Assembly: GCA_024642185.1 (NCBI GenBank)
Contig: JAHEBR010000026.1
Coordinates: 1 to 16,700 of the forward strand
DNA from: Marivivens sp.
GTDB taxonomy: Bacteria; Pseudomonadota; Alphaproteobacteria; Rhodobacterales; Rhodobacteraceae
Length of the DNA: 16,700 nucleotides
Reading direction: 5' to 3'
Notes under the pieces: generated by a model
The model's database searches: none
What the model was told of the DNA's origin: nothing
The model's input: the letters and a program-made list of their open reading frames with translations, nothing else
Position numbers and translations under genes: made by a program
Shown here: positions 6,440 through 12,998 of the stretch, piece after piece
Layout: each line of letters starts with the position of its first letter
Position numbering within the stretch: the first letter of the stretch is position 1

Positions 6440-6466
6440 CTTTTTGACGCGGATTGAGTCAAAAAG
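6440..6466. repeat. Perfect 9-bp inverted repeat upstream of the TSUP gene
   Basis: CTTTTTGAC (6440-6448) and GTCAAAAAG (6458-6466) are exact inverted copies separated by 9 bp. There is no T tract after the stem on either strand, so an operator for the TSUP unit is at least as likely as a terminator of the purine nucleoside phosphorylase gene ending at 6491. Confidence 0.5.
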
Positions 6467-6490
6467 TCCCGAAATCGGACGCGGTTTTGC

Positions 6491-7294
6491 TTATCTGAGG
6501 GCCTTGAGGAACTGTCGCAGGATCTTTTCCAGCTTGGCCGCGCCAAGGGGGGCCATGGCCTTGGTATGCTCGTGGCTGATCGCTTCCGCACTCATGCCGG
6601 CGGCCATGTTGGTGATCACCGAAGCGGCGGCCACGCGCAGGCCGAGGAAGCGGGCGAGGATAACCTCGGGCACGGTCGACATCCCAACGGCATCGGCGCC
6701 CAAGGTGCGGATCGCCTTGATCTCGGCCGGGGTCTCGAACGAAGGGCCGGAATACCAGGCATAGACGCCCTCGGCCATCTCGACACCTGCAGCCTTGGCC
6801 GCAGCCGTCAGACCCGCGCGGAGCCTCGGATCGTAGGCTTCGGTCATTGGCACGAAACGCGCGTCGGACGGCTCTCCAATCAGGGGGTTGAGGCCCGAGA
6901 AATTGATATGGTCATTGAGCGCCATGACCGAGCCCGTAGGCATATCGGGCCGCATGGAGCCCGCGGCATTGGTGGCAAACATGATCTCGGCGCCGAGCTC
7001 TTTCAGAACCTCAAGCGGCAGGCGCATGGCATCGGGCTTGCCCTGTTCGTAATAGTGCGAGCGCCCGCCAAAAACGGCCACGCGCACCCCCTCGAGAGAG
7101 CCAATCACCAGTTGCGGCACATGGCCCGAGACGCCTGCATGGGGAAAGCCCGGAAGCTCGGAATAGGGGATGGCGATGCCGTCCACGGCGCCCGCGATAT
7201 GCCCAAGCCCCGAGCCGAGGATCAGGCCCACGCGCACCGGCGCCGGGCCTGTCCTTTCGCGGATCAGAAGGGCGAGATCAGCGCTCTTTGACAT
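6491..7294 (-). CDS. punA: Purine nucleoside phosphorylase (trimeric PNP/PunA type)
   Basis: A 267-residue enzyme that splits purine (deoxy)nucleosides with phosphate into base and (deoxy)ribose-1-phosphate in the cytoplasm. Family features in order are GLILGSGLG (23-31, phosphate-binding Ser28), FGGRSHYYEQG (75-85), TNAAGSM (108-114), YSGPSFETPAEI (181-192), GADAVGMSTVPEV (199-211) and VITNMAAG (226-233). N229 corresponds to the Asn that recognises 6-oxopurines in trimeric PNPs. ATG 7294 is chosen because GGAGG lies 8 bp upstream; an in-frame GTG at 7312 lacks this. The start lies 17 bp inside the upstream permease gene, so it belongs to the nucleoside-transport operon and would process the imported nucleosides. 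Inosine/guanosine/xanthosine specificity is inferred from the family. Confidence 0.93.
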   Translation of the reverse strand: MSKSADLALLIRERTGPAPVRVGLILGSGLGHIAGAVDGIAIPYSELPGFPHAGVSGHVPQLVIGSLEGVRVAVFGGRSHYYEQGKPDAMRLPLEVLKELGAEIMFATNAAGSMRPDMPTGSVMALNDHINFSGLNPLIGEPSDARFVPMTEAYDPRLRAGLTAAAKAAGVEMAEGVYAWYSGPSFETPAEIKAIRTLGADAVGMSTVPEVILARFLGLRVAAASVITNMAAGMSAEAISHEHTKAMAPLGAAKLEKILRQFLKALR

Positions 7295-8264
7295 AGGGTT
7301 CGCCTCCGGCACGTGGCGGGATCGCTTTGCCGACGAAACCGGCGAGGATCACGACCGTCAGGATATAGGGCAGGGCATCCAGAAGCTGGACCTGAACCTT
7401 CACGCCGATGGCCTTCTCGATAATGTCGGGGCGCAGGGCAAGCGCCTGCAGATAGCCGAAGAGAAGGGTCGCGCCCAAGGCCTGCCACGGCCGCCATTTC
7501 GCAAAGATCAGCGCGGCAAGGGCGATATAGCCCCGCCCGGCCGACATCTCTCGGACAAAGCCCGCCTGAAGCGCGGTCGACATATAGGCACCTGCAATGC
7601 CGCAGAGCACGCCCGCAATCATGATCGCGCCAAAGCGAAGGCGGATAACCGAGATACCGGCTGTGTCCACAGCGGCCGGATTCTCGCCAACGGCACGCAG
7701 GCGCAGGCCGAAACGGGTGCGGTAGAGGATCCACCAGGCCAAGGGCACGGCAAGAAGGGCGATATAGACGATGATCGCATGGCCCGAAATGATCTGGCTA
7801 TAGATCTTCGTCGACAGGTTCGCCTGCAACAGATCGCGGATACGGGTCAGCGCGCCGGGCCAGATGATCGGATCGAACCGGGCGGCCCCCGAGATCTGGG
7901 GCGTCCGCCCGCCCTGACCAAACCAGCTTTGCGCCGCGACGACCGTTATCCCCGAAGCGAAGAAGTTGATCGCCACACCGGAAATCAGCTGGTTGCCCCT
8001 GAAGGTGATCGAGGCGAGGCCATGAATGCCGGAAAGCATCAGCGATCCGGCAATGCCCGCAAGAAGGCCGATCCAGACGTTGCCGCTTGTGTAGGCCACG
8101 GCGGCCGCCAGAAACGCCGAGAGGAGCATCTTGCCTTCGAGGCCGATGTCGAAGATCCCTGCGCGTTCCGAGAAGAGGCCGGCAAGGCAGGCCAGAAGGA
8201 GCGGCGTCGCCATGCGGATCGTCGTGCCGAGAACCGAGGTGTCGAGGAGAAGCAGAAAATCCAT
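7278..8264 (-). CDS. Nucleoside-type ABC transporter permease 2
   Basis: A 328-residue polytopic inner-membrane protein of the BPD_transp_2 (branched-chain/ribose/Bmp) permease class. It begins MDFLLLLDTSVLGTTIRMATPLLLACLAGLFSERAGIFDIGLEGKM; the motif FDIGLEGKM (38-46) is typical of the second permease of Bmp-dependent nucleoside transporters. The ATPase-contacting loop is VGENPAAVDTAGI (192-204). Several hydrophobic segments fit about 8-10 membrane helices. The start is supported by AGGAGG 6 bp before ATG 8264 and a 1-bp gap after the previous stop. It pairs with permease 1 as the channel of the transporter, and its 3' end carries the start region of the phosphorylase gene. Confidence 0.92.
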   Translation of the reverse strand: MDFLLLLDTSVLGTTIRMATPLLLACLAGLFSERAGIFDIGLEGKMLLSAFLAAAVAYTSGNVWIGLLAGIAGSLMLSGIHGLASITFRGNQLISGVAINFFASGITVVAAQSWFGQGGRTPQISGAARFDPIIWPGALTRIRDLLQANLSTKIYSQIISGHAIIVYIALLAVPLAWWILYRTRFGLRLRAVGENPAAVDTAGISVIRLRFGAIMIAGVLCGIAGAYMSTALQAGFVREMSAGRGYIALAALIFAKWRPWQALGATLLFGYLQALALRPDIIEKAIGVKVQVQLLDALPYILTVVILAGFVGKAIPPRAGGEPYVKER

Positions 8265-8265
8265 A

Positions 8266-9360
8266 TCAGGCCTCCTTCCGCCGCAGGGCCAGGAAGATGC
8301 GTTCCACCGGGCTGCGCACCATATGATCGAGCGCTCCGGTGAAGAGGATCACCAGCGATTGGATCACGACCACCATCTCTTTGGGGATCTGTGCCTGAAT
8401 GGAAAGCTGGGTGCCGCCCTGATAGAGGAACCCAAAGAGGATCGCGGCAAGAACGATGCCCACCGGATGGTTGCGGCCCATCAGGGCAACCGCGATGCCG
8501 ATAAAGCCCGCGCCCTCTGCCGAATTCAGCACAAGACGCTCGGCCTCGCCCATCACGTTGTTGATCGACATCATGCCTGCGAACATCCCCGACAGGATCA
8601 TCGAGATCATGATGATCTTGGTGGGCGAGACACCGGCATAGCGCGCCGCGCTCTCGCTCTCGCCAAACTGGCGGATCTGATAGCCGATCCGGGTGCGCCA
8701 TATCAGCGCCCAGAGGAACCAGCAGGCCAGAAGTGCTACAAAGAAGGCGATGTTGGCAGGTGCATCCATCGCAAAGTCGATGCCGACAAGGCCCAGAATA
8801 TCGTGGAAGTTGGGCAAGTGCGCAGCTTCCGGGAAGCTCGCAGTGGCGGGCTCCATGACGCCTGCGGGCTTCATCACGTTGACCAGAAGATGGTTGATCA
8901 GCGAATAGGCGATGAAATTGAACATGATCGTGGTGATCACGATGTGGCTGCCGCGCTTGGCCTGCAGGAAGGCCGGAATGGCGGCCCAGAAGGCCCCGAA
9001 AATCCCGGAAAGAACTATCGCGCCCAAAAGGGCGAGGGTCCAATGCGGCCAAGGGATATAGAGACAGGCCACAGCAACGCCGACACCGCCGAGAAGCGCT
9101 TGGCCCTCGCCGCCGATGTTGAACATCCGCGCATGGAAGGCCACCGCCACGGCAAGGCCGGTAAAGATGAAGTTGGTCGCGTAATAGAGCGTATAGCCCC
9201 AGGCCCGGCTCGAGCCGACCGCGCCGTCAAACATGATGGCGAGCGCGTTCAGCGGGTCTTTGCCCGTTGCCAGCAGCACAAGCCCCGAGATGATCGCGGC
9301 CAGAAGGATCGAGATCGCCGGGATCAGGATCACGTCAGCCCATTTCGGCATCTTTTCCAT
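8266..9360 (-). CDS. Nucleoside-type ABC transporter permease 1
   Basis: A 364-residue integral membrane protein of the BPD_transp_2 family. It starts MEKMPKWADVILIPAISILLAAIISG and has multiple hydrophobic helices, the conserved FNIGGEGQ segment (80-87) and the cytoplasmic coupling loop FGESESAARYAGV (232-244). This length and the FNIGGEGQ motif are those of the longer permease in Bmp/PnrA-type nucleoside ABC systems; the shorter partner follows at once. Its ATG overlaps the ATPase stop by one base (TGATG), which indicates translational coupling and balanced subunit synthesis. The substrate is inferred to be nucleosides from the Bmp-family binding protein and phosphorylase in the same operon. 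Confidence 0.92.
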   Translation of the reverse strand: MEKMPKWADVILIPAISILLAAIISGLVLLATGKDPLNALAIMFDGAVGSSRAWGYTLYYATNFIFTGLAVAVAFHARMFNIGGEGQALLGGVGVAVACLYIPWPHWTLALLGAIVLSGIFGAFWAAIPAFLQAKRGSHIVITTIMFNFIAYSLINHLLVNVMKPAGVMEPATASFPEAAHLPNFHDILGLVGIDFAMDAPANIAFFVALLACWFLWALIWRTRIGYQIRQFGESESAARYAGVSPTKIIMISMILSGMFAGMMSINNVMGEAERLVLNSAEGAGFIGIAVALMGRNHPVGIVLAAILFGFLYQGGTQLSIQAQIPKEMVVVIQSLVILFTGALDHMVRSPVERIFLALRRKEA

Positions 9361-10892
9361 CAGGCTGCCTCCCCGCTGATACCGGCCATCAAGAGGCCCA
9401 GTTCCTGAACCGAGGTCTTCTCGGGGTCGCGTTCGCCCATGATCCGCCCGTCGAACATGACCGCGATGCGGTCCGATAGGCTCATGATCTCGTCAAGCTC
9501 GACCGACACCAGAAGGATCGCCTTGCCCGCATCGCGCAGCGCCACGATCTGTTTGTGGATGAACTCGATCGCCCCGATATCGACGCCGCGCGTGGGCTGG
9601 CCCACGAGCAGGAGATCGGGGTTTCTCTCGATCTCGCGCGCGACGACGATCTTTTGCTGGTTGCCGCCGGAAAAGCTCTTGGCCGTGAGCTCCGGCAGCG
9701 GCGGCCGCACATCGAAGCGCGCCATCTTTTCTTCGGTGTCCTTGCGGATGGCCGCGTTGTCCATGAAGAGGGCGTTTTTCTGGTATTTCGGGTCGTTGTG
9801 ATAGCCGAGCACCATGTTTTCCCAAGCGGTGAAATTCATGATGAGCCCTTCGGCCTGACGGTCCTCGGGGACGTGCGCAATGCCCCGCGAGCGCCGGGTC
9901 TGGCCGTCGGAATGAAGGCCGGTCAGGTCGATCGCCTCGCCGTTGAGGATCACCTCGCCGGTGGCCTTCTGATAGCCGCCCAGAACCTCGAGAAGCTCGG
10001 ACTGCCCGTTACCGGCGACGCCGGCGATGCCGAGGATTTCACCGGCGCGGATGGTCAGCGACACCTCCTTGAGGCGCTTCACGCCCCATTTGTCGGTGAC
10101 ACTCAGGTTCTTGACCTCAAGGATCGTGCGGCCCGGTTTGGCGGGGGCCTTGTCGACCTCCAACAGAACCTTGCGGCCCACCATCATCTCGGCCAGCTCG
10201 GCGGGCGAGGTCTTGGCGGTGGCGACATGACCGACCATCGTGCCGCGGCGCATGACGCTCACCTCGTCGGTGATCTCCATGATCTCGCGCAGCTTGTGGG
10301 TGATGAGGATCACGGTCTTGCCCTCGTCCTTGAGCCGTTCAAGGATGCGGAACAGCTGGTCGGCCTCGGCTGGGGTCAGAACCCCGGTCGGTTCGTCGAG
10401 GATGAGGATTTCGGCCTTGCGATAAAGCGCCTTGAGGATCTCGACACGCTGCTGCTGGCCGACGCCGATATTTTCGATGATGGCATCGGGATCGACGTTG
10501 AGGCCGTAGTCCTCTGCCAGTTGCTTGAGCTGCGCGCGGGCCTTGCGAAGGGAAGACGTCAGCATCGGGCCGTCTTCGGCGCCAAGGACGATGTTCTCAA
10601 GCACAGTGAAATTCTCGACCAGCTTGAAATGCTGGAACACCATGCCGATGCCCGCGGCGATGGCGTGCTGGCTATCGGGGATCTCGGTCTTGTTGCCGTT
10701 GATAAAGATCTCGCCGGCATCGGCCTTGTAAAACCCGTAGAGGATCGACATGAGCGTGGACTTGCCTGCGCCATTCTCGCCGATAATGCCGTGGATCGTG
10801 CCGGGCATGACCCGGATGTTGATATCCTTGTTGGCCTGAACGGGGCCGAAGGCCTTGGAAATGCCTTTGAGTTCAATGGCGGGTGTGGTCAC
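9360..10892 (-). CDS. Double-domain ABC transporter ATPase, nucleoside/Bmp type
   Basis: A 510-residue cytoplasmic energiser with two ABC modules. Module 1 has Walker A GENGAGKS (38-45), Q-loop MVFQHFK (84-90), a divergent signature IGVGQQQR (142-149) and Walker B ILILDEPTG (162-170). Module 2 has a degenerate Walker A GVAGNGQSE (291-299) without the GK(S/T) core, a canonical signature FSGGNQQK (407-414) and a Walker B whose Asp-Glu is replaced (LLLVGQPTRGVD). One composite ATP site (module 1 Walker motifs with module 2 signature) should therefore be competent and the other degenerate, as is usual for this ABC subclass. The start is GTG 10892, with GGAG about 8 bp upstream, 3 bp after the NTF2-like gene. 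Confidence 0.93.
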   Translation of the reverse strand: MTTPAIELKGISKAFGPVQANKDINIRVMPGTIHGIIGENGAGKSTLMSILYGFYKADAGEIFINGNKTEIPDSQHAIAAGIGMVFQHFKLVENFTVLENIVLGAEDGPMLTSSLRKARAQLKQLAEDYGLNVDPDAIIENIGVGQQQRVEILKALYRKAEILILDEPTGVLTPAEADQLFRILERLKDEGKTVILITHKLREIMEITDEVSVMRRGTMVGHVATAKTSPAELAEMMVGRKVLLEVDKAPAKPGRTILEVKNLSVTDKWGVKRLKEVSLTIRAGEILGIAGVAGNGQSELLEVLGGYQKATGEVILNGEAIDLTGLHSDGQTRRSRGIAHVPEDRQAEGLIMNFTAWENMVLGYHNDPKYQKNALFMDNAAIRKDTEEKMARFDVRPPLPELTAKSFSGGNQQKIVVAREIERNPDLLLVGQPTRGVDIGAIEFIHKQIVALRDAGKAILLVSVELDEIMSLSDRIAVMFDGRIMGERDPEKTSVQELGLLMAGISGEAA

Positions 10893-10895
10893 GCG

Positions 10896-11246
10896 TCAGG
10901 CTCCTGTCCCGGTAAAGCCGACCAGATGCGCAAGCTGTCCGCCATGCGCAAACCGGCCGTAATATTGTCCCTGCATCATGGTCTTGCCGTCCTTGAGGAA
11001 ATTGACGGTCGCCCGTGCATGGCCGTGATGCTCGGTGAAATTGGCCACCTCGGCCGAGGCGCCGGGCATCATCTGGGCAAACATCGCCACATAGGCGTCG
11101 AGCGCGTCGAAATCCTTCAGGTGGCCGGGCGCGTTGGGATCGACGTAGCTGAACTCGGGCGAAAGCGCCGCTTCAAGCTTGGTCCGGCGACTCTTGGGAT
11201 CGGGATCCCCCCAGGCGGAAAAGAAGACTTCCATCGCGTCGTTCAT
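10896..11246 (-). CDS. NTF2/SnoaL-like small protein of unknown function
   Basis: A 116-residue protein starting MNDAMEVFFSAWGDPDP and ending near GRFAHGGQLAHLVGFTG. The pattern of N-terminal helix (FFSAWGD..SRRTKLEAALSPEFSYVDPNAPG), middle helix (FDALDAYVAMFAQMMPGA), then beta strands (ARATVNFLKDGKTMMQGQYYGRFA, QLAHLVGF) is that of the NTF2/SnoaL cone-shaped fold, which hosts both small enzymes and ligand-binding proteins. No specific catalytic set is recognisable. There is no signal peptide, so it is probably cytoplasmic. It lies between the binding protein and the ATPase of the nucleoside operon, ending 3 bp before the ATPase start. ATG 11246, with a G-rich run 7 bp upstream, is chosen over GTG 11264. 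Confidence 0.75.
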   Translation of the reverse strand: MNDAMEVFFSAWGDPDPKSRRTKLEAALSPEFSYVDPNAPGHLKDFDALDAYVAMFAQMMPGASAEVANFTEHHGHARATVNFLKDGKTMMQGQYYGRFAHGGQLAHLVGFTGTGA

Positions 11247-11273
11247 TCCGGTGCCCCCCAGCACAGAGTTTGC

Positions 11274-11306
11274 AAAAAGGGCCGCGCCGATGGATCAGCG
11301 CGGCCC
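11274..11306 (-). terminator. Intra-operon terminator or attenuator after the binding-protein gene
   Basis: On the minus strand a perfect 9-bp GC stem (arms at 11298-11306 and 11279-11287, GGGCCGCGC/GCGCGGCCC) with a 10-nt loop is followed directly by TTTTT (complement of 11274-11278). It stands 21 bp after the binding-protein stop and before the remaining transporter genes. It probably lets partial read-through give more binding protein than transporter. Confidence 0.85.
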
Positions 11307-11327
11307 GATCTGGAAGTGCCGCCTGTC

Positions 11328-12323
11328 TTAGAACGACAGGGCGTCGCAGGTCTCGTCGCTCATGTAGTCGTGGACCATGAGAGCGCCCGAGGAGATGTCG
11401 GCAGCAGCCTGATCGACAGCGGCCTGCATTTCGGCCGAAACGAGCGAGGCGTTGTTGTCGTCGAGGGCATAGCCCACGCCACCGTTGGCAACGCCCATCA
11501 CGTTGAAGCCGGGAGCAAGGTCGGCACCGGCCGTGAAGGCCTCATAGACGGCGTTGTCCACGCGCTTCATCATCGAGGTCAGAACCTGGCCCGGGTGCAG
11601 GTAGTTCTGGTTCGAGTCGACACCGATCGACAGGATGCCCTGGTCGGCAGCGGTCTGAAGAACGCCGACACCGGTGCCACCGGCAGCCGCATAGACCACA
11701 TCAGCGCCCTGGCTGATCTGGGCGAGGGTCAGTTCAGAACCCTTGACCGGATCGTTCCAGGCCGACGGGGTGGTGCCGGTCATGTTCGAGATCACGGTCG
11801 CATCGGGGTTCACGGCCATGACGCCCTGCGCGTAGCCGCAGGCAAACTTGCGGATCAGCGGGATATCCATGCCGCCGATGAAGCCGACGGTGCCCGACTC
11901 GGACGCCATCGCGGCCATCATGCCGACGAGGTAGGAGCCTTCATGCTCGTTGAACACGACCGAGGTCACGTTCGGCAGATCGACGACCATGTCGATGATC
12001 TCGAACTTCAGATCCGGATAGTCTTTGGCAACGGTCTCGAGCGGGGTCGCCCACGAGAAGCCGGCCATGACGATCGGGTTGTTGCCGGCTTCGGCGAACT
12101 GGCGGATCGCCTGCTCGCGCTGGGCGTCCGAGGTGATCTCGAACTCGGCGAAGGAGCCGCCGGTCTCTTCGGCCCAACGCTGGGCGCCGCCGAAAGCGGC
12201 TTCGTTGAAGGATTTGTCGAATTTGCCGCCAAGATCGAAAATGATCGCCGGGTCGGCGAGCGCGGCACCTGCCGAAAGGGCGAGGGCAGCCGAAGCGCCA
12301 AGGAATTTCGTCATAAGGGTCAT
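11328..12323 (-). CDS. Bmp/PnrA-family periplasmic nucleoside-binding protein of ABC transporter
   Basis: A 331-residue substrate-binding protein with a Sec signal peptide (MTLMTKFLGASAALALSAGAALA, cleavage before D24) and no lipobox cysteine, so soluble in the periplasm. Bmp/PnrA hallmarks are FDLGGKFDKSFNEAAFGG (29-46), the hinge segment VVFNEHEGSYLVGMMAA (122-138), GTVGFIGGMDIPLIRKFACGYAQGV (144-168) and GVDSNQNYLHPGQVLTSMMKRVDNAVY (234-260). Members bind purine nucleosides or related molecules and deliver them to the permeases. Two cysteines (C162, C326) could form a disulfide. ATG 12323 is chosen because GGGAG lies about 7 bp upstream; an ATG nine bases later is also possible. It is the first gene of the operon and is followed by a strong terminator-like stem. 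Confidence 0.94.
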   Translation of the reverse strand: MTLMTKFLGASAALALSAGAALADPAIIFDLGGKFDKSFNEAAFGGAQRWAEETGGSFAEFEITSDAQREQAIRQFAEAGNNPIVMAGFSWATPLETVAKDYPDLKFEIIDMVVDLPNVTSVVFNEHEGSYLVGMMAAMASESGTVGFIGGMDIPLIRKFACGYAQGVMAVNPDATVISNMTGTTPSAWNDPVKGSELTLAQISQGADVVYAAAGGTGVGVLQTAADQGILSIGVDSNQNYLHPGQVLTSMMKRVDNAVYEAFTAGADLAPGFNVMGVANGGVGYALDDNNASLVSAEMQAAVDQAAADISSGALMVHDYMSDETCDALSF

Positions 12324-12536
12324 TTCATACTCCCAATACGTGTTGTTGACCTGGTCTGGCCAGTTGAGGCCCCAAGTTACTGACATCTCTCGTGTCAGAG
12401 TCAATTTAGCGCTTGAAGGTTCCTCGGGGTCAACTGAATTTTGTTCAGAAAACCTCTATTTTTTACCGATTGATAAAAGCATTTTCGGATTCAGATGCCG
12501 GCATCCAAGGGGGCAGCCTACCTGATTGGTTAGGAA
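12324..12536 (-). promoter_or_regulatory. Control region of the nucleoside operon
   Basis: This AT-richer stretch upstream of the binding-protein gene contains two dyads: TGACA-N7-TGTCA (12381-12397) and the perfect 12-bp palindrome GATGCCGGCATC (12494-12505). On the minus strand TTGAC hexamers occur as TTGACT just before the first dyad and TTGACC further upstream, each with only a weak -10. The first dyad would then sit between -35 and -10, as repressor sites often do. No riboswitch fold was recognised. Promoter assignment is tentative. Confidence 0.4.
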
Positions 12537-12580
12537 TCCAAACCACGCTCGATTCGCGAATCGGCGTGGCCCCGATTTGG
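12537..12580 (-). terminator. Long palindrome just after rimI, probable terminator
   Basis: The core CGATTCG|CGAATCG (12550-12563) is flanked by CCACGC (12543-12548) and GCGTGG (12564-12569), with one unpaired T at 12549. Farther out, CCAAA (12537-12541) and TTTGG (12576-12580) also pair. On the minus strand it begins 13 bases after the rimI stop and leads into TTTGGATT, a weak U-tract. Terminating the nfu-tsaB-rimI transcript is the simplest role; a protein-binding boundary is also possible. Confidence 0.5.
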
Positions 12581-12581
12581 T

Positions 12582-12998
12582 TCAGATCGAACGACGAAGG
12601 ATAACCGCGTCGACCGTGCTCCCGTCGATCTTGCGATAGTAGCCGCGGCGTCGGGCTATTTCTGCGAAACCTGTGCCGAGATAGAGGGAAATCGCCGGGA
12701 TATTGTCGGCCGCGACCTCCAGGAAGGCTGTGAGCGCTCCACGTTTGGCCGCCTCATTTGTGAATTCTTCGAGGACCACGCGGGCGCGCCCTTGGCGGCG
12801 CAGGTCGGGGTGGGTGGCCAGGGTCAGGATTTCGGCTTCGTCGAGGACCACGCGGCCAAGGACAAAGGCATCGGCGTTGCCGGTCAAGAATACCGACGGG
12901 TCGGCAAGTAATGTGCGGAACTCGTCGGCGCTCCAGCTTCGGGTATTGTCAAAGGCCAGCGCATGGGTGGCGGCGAGCGCCTCGGCCAGATCGCTCAC
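12582..12998 (-). CDS. rimI: Ribosomal protein S18-alanine N-acetyltransferase (RimI-type GNAT)
   Basis: A 138-residue GNAT-fold acetyltransferase. The acetyl-CoA loop is LRRQGRA (66-72) after strand EILTLATHPD, and the C-terminal half has the RimI pattern EVAADNIPAISLYLGTGFAEIARRRGYYRK (94-123). RimI acetylates the N-terminal alanine of ribosomal protein S18 and is often encoded beside tsaB, as here. It starts at GTG 12998, which overlaps the tsaB stop (GTGA); in-frame readings that begin farther upstream lie inside tsaB and are not credible. Position at the end of nfu-tsaB-rimI suggests co-transcription with Fe-S carrier and tRNA-modification genes. Substrate assignment rests on family and synteny; other protein N-acetylation targets are possible. 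Confidence 0.88.
   Translation of the reverse strand: MSDLAEALAATHALAFDNTRSWSADEFRTLLADPSVFLTGNADAFVLGRVVLDEAEILTLATHPDLRRQGRARVVLEEFTNEAAKRGALTAFLEVAADNIPAISLYLGTGFAEIARRRGYYRKIDGSTVDAVILRRSI

Noticed and set aside
7170..9408. Long plus-strand frames (390 and 425 codons) opposite the permeases
   Set aside because: Membrane-protein codons read backwards give charged, repetitive translations. There is no Shine-Dalgarno or homology signal, and the minus-strand permeases explain the region.
9555..12383. A 942-codon open reading frame on the plus strand opposite the transporter operon
   Set aside because: It lies wholly antisense to three or four convincingly identified genes and its translation is low-complexity and His/Asp/Gly-rich. 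It is a by-product of GC-rich third codon positions.
12324..12581. Purine riboswitch or FNR/LexA-type site upstream of the nucleoside operon
   Set aside because: No conserved riboswitch core, no TTGAT-N4-ATCAA and no GTTC-N7-GTTC were found on either strand.
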